A stretch of DNA of 6,177 nt from JBAWAP01 sp049589355 (lineage in GTDB: Bacteria > Chloroflexota > Anaerolineae > VGOG01). Of this stretch, positions 1-3,539 are shown piece after piece (the stretch's first letter is position 1; every line of letters starts with the position of its first letter). Below the pieces are notes generated by a model that saw nothing but the letters and a program-made list of their open reading frames with translations, was not told the origin of the DNA and ran no database searches. Location: assembly GCA_049589355.1 (NCBI GenBank), contig JBAWAP010000049.1, forward strand, positions 1 through 6,177. The letters are read 5' to 3'. A program made the position numbers and the translations under genes.

Positions 1-49
1 GGCGGGCGCGGGGAATGTAGAGTTTGGTGGTCAGCAATGGCATGGCCAT
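1..49 (-). CDS. MalT-like LuxR-family transcriptional activator, N-terminal fragment running off the left edge
   Basis: Reading leftwards from an ATG at 49 (or the in-frame ATG at 43) gives M-A-M-P-L-L-T-T-K-L-Y-I-P-R-A-R before the window ends. The LLTTKLYIPR start is typical of large MalT-type ATP-dependent LuxR activators (about 900 residues: an NTP-binding STAND core, TPR-like repeats and a C-terminal LuxR helix-turn-helix). A purine-rich stretch, GGGAAGG, lies a few bases upstream of the first ATG. The same start with the same upstream region recurs at 1841-1755, where the gene is truncated. Here nothing contradicts an intact gene, but only 16 codons are visible, so family assignment rests on the N-terminal signature alone. 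Ligand and target genes cannot be told. Confidence 0.6.
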   Translation of the reverse strand, partial: MAMPLLTTKLYIPRAR

Positions 50-114
50 TTCGCCTTCCCTGGCAGCACTTGGCGACCGACTTCACTCGTGAACCAGGAG
101 TCTTGGATGCCACT

Positions 115-143
115 ATTCTACCACATCTTGTCCATCCCCGCAA
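115..143 (-). promoter_or_regulatory. Putative sigma70-type promoter of the MalT-like gene (module B, copy 1)
   Basis: On the minus strand TTGCGG (143-138) is followed after exactly 17 bases by TAGAAT (120-115), about 65 bases before the MalT-like ATG at 49. Both hexamers and the spacing are preserved in the second copy at 1935-1907 although surrounding bases differ, which supports function. Confidence 0.5.
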
Positions 144-170
144 AACTGTTGACTTGCCTGAATACATACA

Positions 171-197
171 CCCCCCAGCGCATCGGCATCTGGGGGG
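171..197 (-). repeat. Inverted repeat / possible terminator hairpin in module B, copy 1
   Basis: CCCCCCAG (171-178) pairs with CTGGGGGG (190-197) across an 11-base spacer. The stem is kept in the second module B copy (1963-1988) despite indels nearby, so the hairpin rather than a reading frame seems conserved. There is no clear U-tract on either strand, so a terminator role for the upstream cargo gene is only a suggestion. Confidence 0.4.
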
Positions 198-260
198 GAT
201 GCAGTGAGCAGGTATCCAATCCTCCAAACTCCATTGGAACAGCAGTTCAGCATGTTATGG

Positions 261-406
261 CCACTGGCTTGCACCTCCTCTTCGGAGGGATACAATGCTT
301 CAGCACAGCCAGTCACCCGGCTGCACTGGTTGCCTGCTACGTGGCCTCCTGACAGTTACCACGACCGGACTTTCACCGGTTAGCAGACGACAGCTTCAGG
401 ACACAC
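261..406 (-). ncRNA. Structured RNA-like segment, possibly the 5' domain I part of a group II intron (fragment)
   Basis: This stretch between module B and the nucleotidyltransferase gene contains no convincing gene. Read on the minus strand it begins with GTGTGTCC (406-399), compatible with the GUGYG 5' end of group II introns. It then shows TCCTGA (401-396) pairing with TCAGGA (352-347), enclosing a small hairpin ACCGG-TGAAAGT-CCGGT (380-364). The GGTGAAAGTCC motif is familiar from domain I of bacterial group II introns. A second hairpin, CCTCC/GGAGG, lies at 274-288. No reverse transcriptase or domain V is present, so it would be a fragment. The same motif is loosely reminiscent of the cobalamin riboswitch core, which remains an alternative. 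Confidence 0.4.
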
Positions 407-415
407 CAGCGACTG

Positions 416-428
416 GTTATGCGGCGGC
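416..428. repeat. Right-hand inverted repeat of cargo 1 (13 bp, core GTTATGC)
   Basis: GTTATGCGGCGGC here is the exact reverse complement of 1364-1376. In the gene's direction it lies immediately after the TAA stop of the nucleotidyltransferase gene (429-431) and reads GCCGCCGCATAAC. The outer seven bases resemble the RYYYAAC / GTTRRRY core sites of integron cassettes, with one deviation from GTTRRRY. Confidence 0.7.
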
Positions 429-1313
429 TTATGGATGCGTCCTCCCCGAGAATAGCCCCTGTACGAATGCTGCTGCACGCTCTTCGCCAAAGGAGGGATA
501 CGAATATCCCAACAGGTCTGCTGTCTCAACCACTAACCAACGAAATAGCTCCATCGTTGCCATCAACGCCCGCCATACATCTTCTTCGTCGTAGTGAGCA
601 AAAACTACTGGCAAGGATTCCACTGCCCGTGCATCGGCCCATTCTTCCAAGAGCCGCCCTCGCATCCAAGTGTCTACCCCCTCACCCTTGGATACACGCG
701 TGTGCCATTCCATCATTTGGCGCAGCAAATGCTTGAGGTAGCCATCACAACAGGACTTCGCCCACCATAGTTCTCCACGACGCAGGTGCTTCCCAGTCCA
801 AACCGTGTGATACCAAAAGTCATTCACCAAATTGAGAAACTCAGATTCGGTCGGTAGGAAATAGGGAGGCGAGTCGATCTTGATACCCTGGAGTCGCTCT
901 GAAAAGCCATCCTTATCCACCAAGAACCGTACACCACGGTGAATCATATCGGCAATATCTGGCGGGAAGCCCTGATCCAACATCGCCTGAAGGTCAGTGA
1001 CAGGGCCTGGAACGAAATCTACATCCAATCCCCCTTCGAACAAGACTCGCCGCTCAAAACCGCTACCGTCGGGAGTCGGCTCTATGAAGGTCAGCCACGG
1101 GTTGCCTACATGGTGAAGCCAGTTGCTTGTCACCCAATAGGGTTCTGGGTCACTCGCAAAGATGAATACATCCAGGTCAGACCATTCGTCCGCAGGATGA
1201 TCAAGCCGCGCTCGTGAGCCGATAACGACTGCGGCGCGGATATTGTCCTCAGTCTGAGCCCATTGAACGAATCTTTGTATCAATTGCTCGTAAGCCGCTG
1301 CCATTTCATCCAT
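429..1313 (-). CDS. ANT(6)-like aminoglycoside nucleotidyltransferase
   Basis: The 294-residue protein resembles the streptomycin 6-adenylyltransferase family (ANT(6)/AadK, Adenyl_transf), whose members transfer AMP from ATP to the 6-hydroxyl of streptomycin. Visible signatures are the nucleotidyltransferase motif GSRAR at 32-36, the metal-binding pair in SDLDVF (D46 and D48) and a probable third acidic ligand in LDVDF (D97/D99). The C-terminal half, with many aromatic residues, would form the helical aminoglycoside-binding domain. Length fits the family (about 280-300). The first ATG (1313) is kept because no Shine-Dalgarno favours the alternative at 1304; the binding site is weak. It sits between 13-bp inverted repeats 68 bp behind a small ORF and could be transcribed from the promoter at 1681-1653. 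Chromosomal homologues often have unproven substrates, so streptomycin resistance is not assured. Confidence 0.8.
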   Translation of the reverse strand: MDEMAAAYEQLIQRFVQWAQTEDNIRAAVVIGSRARLDHPADEWSDLDVFIFASDPEPYWVTSNWLHHVGNPWLTFIEPTPDGSGFERRVLFEGGLDVDFVPGPVTDLQAMLDQGFPPDIADMIHRGVRFLVDKDGFSERLQGIKIDSPPYFLPTESEFLNLVNDFWYHTVWTGKHLRRGELWWAKSCCDGYLKHLLRQMMEWHTRVSKGEGVDTWMRGRLLEEWADARAVESLPVVFAHYDEEDVWRALMATMELFRWLVVETADLLGYSYPSFGEERAAAFVQGLFSGRTHP

Positions 1314-1363
1314 ATCTACATCTAATTCCCCATTGGTTGAGTGCTACGCCTTATGCCCGTGAC

Positions 1364-1376
1364 GCCGCCGCATAAC
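1364..1376. repeat. Left-hand inverted repeat of cargo 1 (13 bp, core GCATAAC)
   Basis: GCCGCCGCATAAC, exact partner of 416-428. On the minus strand it reads GTTATGCGGCGGC and its first four bases (GTTA) are shared with module A, which ends here. Module A copy 2 ends at the same GTTA but continues GGT, so sequence identity between the two units stops inside this core. Confidence 0.7.
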
Positions 1377-1381
1377 AATTA

Positions 1382-1588
1382 TTATCCCGACTGTCTATTA
1401 TTGGACATAGCCACCTTGTACGCCTGATGGCCTTCCGGGTCCCAGTACGCCTCTTCCACAATGATCTCAGTTGTAGTTGAACGCACCCTCCGCTTCGCGT
1501 TCCCCCGATACCGCACCCTTACCAGCCGGTCTCCGTACCTTTCTTGCCATTGCTTCGTCCCAGGTGCCCCAGGCGACAGACTCTTCAC
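1382..1588 (-). CDS. Small basic protein of unknown function, module A copy 1 (N-terminus altered by a 4-bp deletion)
   Basis: This open frame of 68 codons starts at GTG (1588) and matches the C-terminal 67 residues of the 77-residue protein at 3136-2903, with only four amino-acid differences. The ATG used in the other copy is present at 1611, but 4 bp are missing shortly after it. That frame reads M-G-L-E-K-A-G and stops at TAG, whose final G is the first base of the GTG. The core could therefore still be made by re-initiation at this overlapping stop-start, or the copy may be decaying. The LSPGAPGTK motif and YGDRLVRVRYRG follow directly. I recognise the type as a widespread small hypothetical protein but know no function. 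It is preceded by its own conserved promoter and followed after 68 bp by the nucleotidyltransferase gene. Confidence 0.6.
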   Translation of the reverse strand: MKSLSPGAPGTKQWQERYGDRLVRVRYRGNAKRRVRSTTTEIIVEEAYWDPEGHQAYKVAMSNNRQSG

Positions 1589-1652
1589 TACCCCGCTTTC
1601 TCCAATCCCATCCCCACCTCGCTCCTCCCCTTCCCACTTACCACATAATTCT

Positions 1653-1681
1653 ATTATACACCCACCTCTCTTTTTTGTCTA
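1653..1681 (-). promoter_or_regulatory. Sigma70-type promoter of module A, copy 1
   Basis: Minus-strand TAGACA (1681-1676), 17 bases, then TATAAT (1658-1653): a perfect -10 and a near-consensus -35. It reads into the small ORF and on into the aminoglycoside nucleotidyltransferase gene. Hexamers and spacing are identical in copy 2 although the spacer sequence differs. Confidence 0.75.
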
Positions 1682-1691
1682 ATGCATGTCA

Positions 1692-1727
1692 AAAGACACC
1701 CCCGCAGGCTCGTCGAGCCGGCGGGGG
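1692..1727 (-). terminator. Intrinsic-terminator-like hairpin, module A copy 1
   Basis: GC-rich stem between 1699-1711 and 1715-1727 (7 bp, one A-G mismatch, then 5 bp) with a 3-base loop, followed on the minus strand by TGTCTTTTG. It is the counterpart of the ABC operon terminator at 3252-3216 with a poorer U-tract. Here it lies directly behind the truncated MalT-like fragment and just upstream of the module A promoter, insulating that promoter. Confidence 0.6.
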
Positions 1728-1754
1728 GAATCAAACCGGGTTGCTTTTGGCCCT

Positions 1755-1841
1755 TTATCGTTCGATCAAGCGCGGGCGTGAGACTAACTCCGGGCGGGCG
1801 CGGGGAATGTAGAGTTTGGTAGTCAGCAATGGCATGGCCAT
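1755..1841 (-). pseudogene. Truncated MalT-like activator, 28 codons (module B copy 2)
   Basis: From ATG at 1841 the frame reads MAMPLLTTKLYIPRAR, then P-E-L-V-S-R-P-R-L-I-E-R and a TAA at 1757-1755. This is the conserved N-terminus of MalT-type activators up to the point just before the Walker A region, after which the family's usual sequence is missing and unrelated DNA leads into a terminator hairpin 27 bp later. Upstream signals (promoter at 1935-1907, purine-rich ribosome site) are intact, so a short transcript may still be made. It is best read as the breakpoint of a duplication that carried only the 5' end of the regulator gene. Confidence 0.8.
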
Positions 1842-1906
1842 TTCGCCTTCCCTGGCGGCATTTGGCGACCAACTTCACTCGTGAACCAGGAGTCTCGGAT
1901 GCTACC

Positions 1907-1935
1907 ATTCTACCACATCTTATCCATCCCCGCAA
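1907..1935 (-). promoter_or_regulatory. Putative sigma70-type promoter of the truncated MalT-like gene (module B, copy 2)
   Basis: TTGCGG (1935-1930), 17 bases, TAGAAT (1912-1907) on the minus strand, identical in both hexamers to the copy at 143-115. It now drives only the 28-codon remnant before the terminator at 1727-1692. Confidence 0.5.
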
Positions 1936-1962
1936 CGCTGTTGACTTGCCTGAACGCATACC

Positions 1963-1988
1963 CCCCCAGCGCATCGGGCATCTGGGGG
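1963..1988 (-). repeat. Inverted repeat / possible terminator hairpin in module B, copy 2
   Basis: CCCCCAG (1963-1969) and CTGGGGG (1982-1988) form a 7-bp GC stem equivalent to that at 171-197. It lies about 75 bp past the attC-like site, in a position to end transcripts from the upstream cargo gene, but lacks a U-tract. Confidence 0.4.
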
Positions 1989-2060
1989 CTGCATTGGGCA
2001 AGTGTCCAATCCTCCAAACTCCATTGGAACAGCAGTTCAGCCCCAAGTTGTGATTAAGCG

Positions 2061-2121
2061 CACTAACGGACGGCGTCAGCCGCGCCCGCTTGCGGGCGTC
2101 GGCTGCACGCAGTGGTTAGGT
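2061..2121 (-). other. attC-like recombination site (59-base-element type) of the TIR-like gene cassette
   Basis: On the minus strand the 61-bp site begins with ACCTAAC (2121-2115, a perfect RYYYAAC) and ends at GTTAGTG (2067-2061, near GTTRRRY). Between them lies an imperfect palindrome. In plus-strand terms, GCGT (2073-2076) pairs with ACGC (2107-2110), CAGCCG (2077-2082) with CGGCTG (2100-2105), and CGCCCGC (2083-2089) with GCGGGCG (2092-2098). T2099 is left extrahelical and TT forms the loop. Outer R-like arms, an unpaired spacer near them, an inner stem with an extrahelical base and a terminal stem are the architecture of integron attC sites, and the size is classic. It follows the cargo gene's stop codon immediately, as cassette attC sites do. 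ACCTAAC pairs exactly with GTTAGGT at the 5' end of the same insert, as a circular cassette requires. Confidence 0.72.
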
Positions 2122-2126
2122 TCATT
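2115..2126. repeat. Inverted repeat of cargo 2, 3' end (12 bp, core GTTAGGT)
   Basis: GTTAGGTTCATT is the exact reverse complement of 2886-2897. It includes the R-box of the attC-like site and the TGA stop (2122-2124) of the cargo gene. The complementarity exceeds the seven bases expected of an integron core, giving a longer base stem in a circular form. Confidence 0.75.
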
Positions 2127-2862
2127 TGCTTTTCAAATGAAGTACAGTTGTAACGGTTTTCTCCAGTTGTTGCTCGAAAATCTGCATTCCTCTTGGAGTA
2201 TATTCATACTGGATATGTCGAAGATACCTGAGATCAAAAGGGACATCTGCAAGATTCTGCGTTATCAGTATTACTTTCTTCCCCAAGGTATGAGCAATTC
2301 CAACCTCATAAAACACGTTTGGATTTTTGCTGGTAAGATCTGCAATAATTAGGCGAGCTTTGAAGATATTCTCCCATATATCCTCCATAATCTCAGACGT
2401 GTTAAAAAAATCATCTGCTCGCTTACATTCTAATCCTATTCCAAGGATCACTTTCTTGATATGATCTTCATATATTGGAGCTAACTCTTTTCTGAGTGGC
2501 ATCAGAACAAAGCAGAGATCTGTTGGGGAGCCAAAGTCACGATGCCTAAAGATTGGATCGACTTCTATCTTCGTGTTTTCTGAAGATCCGTGCAGAATCG
2601 CAAGAGCATTTTCAACTTGGAACAGTATTTCGCTGCATTTGGGATGATCTGCATTAATAGGAAGCGTATCTTCGCGGAACAGAAAGAGAGGTTCATCAGG
2701 AAATAGCTCATTATAGCGTTGTGCCATCTTGTTATATAGCTTGATACCATCAGGAGATACTTCTCCACGCGTTGAGTCGTGTGGATCTCGCTCTTCTGTC
2801 GCAATGGATCGTAGAGTATTCTGCAGCCGCTTGAACTGGTCGATTAGTATTGCTTGATTCAT
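2122..2862 (-). CDS. Protein with C-terminal nucleoside 2-deoxyribosyltransferase/TIR-like domain, possible defence effector
   Basis: The 246-residue product has a helical, charged N-terminal half (1-110) of no recognised family. Its C-terminal half carries CFVLMP (117-122), DIWENI (161-166), ADLTSKNPNVFYEVGIAH (174-191) and VPFDLR (207-212). The DLT...NPNVFYE-GIAH block with E186 resembles the catalytic Glu region of nucleoside 2-deoxyribosyltransferase-like proteins, a fold related to TIR NADases. That suggests cleavage of an N-glycosidic bond in a nucleoside or NAD-type substrate; the actual reaction is not known. Start at 2862 is chosen because GAGGTG lies 6 bases upstream; an in-frame ATG at 2874 has no such site. 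The gene looks clearly more AT-rich than the ABC operon, sits inside a cassette-like structure and follows a promoter-bearing small ORF by 40 bp. All of this suggests an acquired accessory, perhaps anti-phage, gene. Confidence 0.72.
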   Translation of the reverse strand: MNQAILIDQFKRLQNTLRSIATEERDPHDSTRGEVSPDGIKLYNKMAQRYNELFPDEPLFLFREDTLPINADHPKCSEILFQVENALAILHGSSENTKIEVDPIFRHRDFGSPTDLCFVLMPLRKELAPIYEDHIKKVILGIGLECKRADDFFNTSEIMEDIWENIFKARLIIADLTSKNPNVFYEVGIAHTLGKKVILITQNLADVPFDLRYLRHIQYEYTPRGMQIFEQQLEKTVTTVLHLKSK

Positions 2863-2885
2863 ATTGCACCTCATGGCACTTGCAT

Positions 2886-2897
2886 AATGAACCTAAC
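2886..2897. repeat. Inverted repeat of cargo 2, 5' end (12 bp, core ACCTAAC)
   Basis: AATGAACCTAAC, partner of 2115-2126; on the minus strand it reads GTTAGGTTCATT and marks the 5' end of the insert. GTTAGGT is a perfect GTTRRRY core. It abuts module A, which supplies the shared GTTA. Confidence 0.75.
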
Positions 2898-2902
2898 AAT
2901 TA

Positions 2903-3136
2903 TTATCCCGACTGTCTATTATTGGACATAGCCACCTTGTATGTCTGGTATCCTTCCGGGTCCCAGTATGCCTCTTCCACAATTATCTCAACGGTAGTTG
3001 AACGCACCCTCCGCTTCCGATTCCCCCGATACCGCACCCTTACCAGCCGGTCTCCATACCTCTCTTGCCATTGCTTCGTCCCAGGTGCCCCAGGTGACAG
3101 ACTCTTCACTACCCGACCGTCTTTCTCCAATCCCAT
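2903..3136 (-). CDS. Small basic protein of unknown function, module A copy 2 (77 residues)
   Basis: Start ATG at 3136 is favoured by GAGG five bases upstream; in-frame upstream GTG codons extend the frame to 3169 but have no better site. The protein has LSPGAPGTK at 13-21, YGDRLVRVRYRG at 27-38, a basic cluster KRRVR at 41-45 and an acidic-aromatic segment EEAYWDPEGY at 54-63. Compared with the copy at 1588-1382, eight codons differ synonymously and four change the residue (T/A, Y/H, V/T, R/A), which indicates selection on the protein. It resembles a common small hypothetical protein with an LSPG-PGTK start; no function is known to me. Transcription would come from 3206-3178, and the cargo gene begins 40 bp downstream, probably in the same transcript. 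Confidence 0.75.
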   Translation of the reverse strand: MGLEKDGRVVKSLSPGAPGTKQWQERYGDRLVRVRYRGNRKRRVRSTTVEIIVEEAYWDPEGYQTYKVAMSNNRQSG

Positions 3137-3177
3137 CCCCACCTCGCTCCTCCCCTTCCCACTTACCACATGACTCT

Positions 3178-3206
3178 ATTATACACCCACCTCCCCGTTT
3201 TGTCTA
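3178..3206 (-). promoter_or_regulatory. Sigma70-type promoter of module A, copy 2
   Basis: TAGACA (3206-3201), 17 bases, TATAAT (3183-3178) on the minus strand, about 40 bases before the ATG at 3136. It lies just after the terminator of the ABC operon, so the small ORF and TIR-like gene would form an independent unit. Confidence 0.75.
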
Positions 3207-3215
3207 ATGCATGTC

Positions 3216-3252
3216 AAAAAACACCCCCGCAGACTCGTCGAGCCTGCGGGGG
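3216..3252 (-). terminator. Intrinsic terminator of the ABC-2 permease operon
   Basis: CCCCCGCAG (3224-3232) pairs with CTGCGGGGG (3244-3252), with CTC/GAG extending the stem inside, and TG plus six Ts (3221-3216) follow on the minus strand. It ends the operon about 40 bp past the stop of the 75-residue gene. Confidence 0.85.
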
Positions 3253-3290
3253 AACGAAAGCGTAGGTTAGTTGTGGGGTTTTGCGGCGGG

Positions 3291-3518
3291 CTATTCTGTT
3301 GCAGCCTCTTGATCTGCTGCTTCCGAGAGGTTCACGGATACAATCGGCAGGCGCAAATCTCGCAGCTTGGCCAACAGGCCATGTAACGCCGCCTGGTCAA
3401 CGACAGGGCCGGTCAGAACTGTTTCGGCCTGGTCAGTGTGGGTAATCGTCAAGTCATCGAACCAATCCGACCAGTGCTCGTCAAGCTGCCCCTTCACCCG
3501 GATCTCAACGCTTTGCAT
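3291..3518 (-). CDS. 75-residue companion protein of the ABC-2 operon, function unknown
   Basis: The small acidic cytoplasmic protein has no signal peptide or membrane segment. Visible features are VEIRVKGQLDEHWSDWF at 4-20, LTGPVVDQAALHGLLAKLRDL at about 35-55, and an alanine/glutamate-rich tail. Very similar short proteins occur next to ABC transporters in Chloroflexota, as far as I can recall, but no role has been assigned to my knowledge; the W-rich beta then helix pattern might suit a regulatory or binding domain. It starts 21 bp after the second permease stop, with a weak AGGA nine bases before ATG, and is the last gene before the terminator, so it should be co-transcribed with the permeases. 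Confidence 0.75.
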   Translation of the reverse strand: MQSVEIRVKGQLDEHWSDWFDDLTITHTDQAETVLTGPVVDQAALHGLLAKLRDLRLPIVSVNLSEAADQEAATE

Positions 3519-3539
3519 AGACCATATCCTGAGGTGCTG

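Larger units (their letters stand above)
1..251. repeat. Module B, copy 1: duplicated MalT-like upstream region
   Basis: Bases 1-251 align with 1793-2041 over their whole length, with scattered substitutions and a few small indels (net 2 bp). The match ends sharply at CAGTTCAGC on the right in both copies; its left limit is cut by the window edge. It contains the regulator start codon and first 16 codons, promoter and G/C hairpin. The indels between 150 and 220 argue against the segment right of the start codon being coding. Confidence 0.9.
1373..1728. repeat. Module A, copy 1: terminator hairpin, promoter and small ORF
   Basis: Aligns end to end with 2894-3252 at roughly 90% identity, the only length change seen being a 4-bp deletion near 1590. 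It starts at TAACAATTATTATCCC and ends with the G-run of the hairpin; bases beyond either end are unrelated between copies. Within the small ORF the changes are mostly synonymous. Confidence 0.92.
1793..2041. repeat. Module B, copy 2: duplicated MalT-like upstream region
   Basis: Counterpart of 1-251. Both copies end on the right at CAGTTCAGC; beyond this copy 1 continues ATGTTATGG and copy 2 CCCAAGTTGTG, and similarity is lost. The copy contains the promoter, hairpin and first regulator codons. The 1589-2121 stretch otherwise holds no intact gene: it is module A's promoter and terminator, the regulator remnant, this repeat and the attC-like site. Confidence 0.9.
2894..3252. repeat. Module A, copy 2: terminator hairpin, promoter and small ORF
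   Basis: Counterpart of 1373-1728. Its upstream limit coincides with the ABC operon's terminator hairpin, so this copy is probably in the original chromosomal position. At the other end, identity stops within the GTTA core of the cargo 2 boundary. Confidence 0.92.

Noticed and set aside
254..416. attC site for the nucleotidyltransferase cassette
   Set aside because: No single long imperfect palindrome and no GTTRRRY partner in the right orientation is found; the pairings seen are several local stems instead.
1654..2046. Minus-strand frame of 130 codons across module B copy 2
   Set aside because: It is out of frame with the MalT-like start, crosses the promoter and terminator, and its counterpart in copy 1 is broken by indels.
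2115..2897. Insert bounded by inverted repeats as a transposon or MITE
   Set aside because: No transposase is present, no target-site duplication flanks the repeats, and the two inserts have different ends; cassette core logic explains the repeats better.
3183..3217. TTGACA hexamer next to the operon terminator as the -35 of module A
   Set aside because: It lies 28 bases from TATAAT, too far; TAGACA at 17 bases is the proper partner in both copies.
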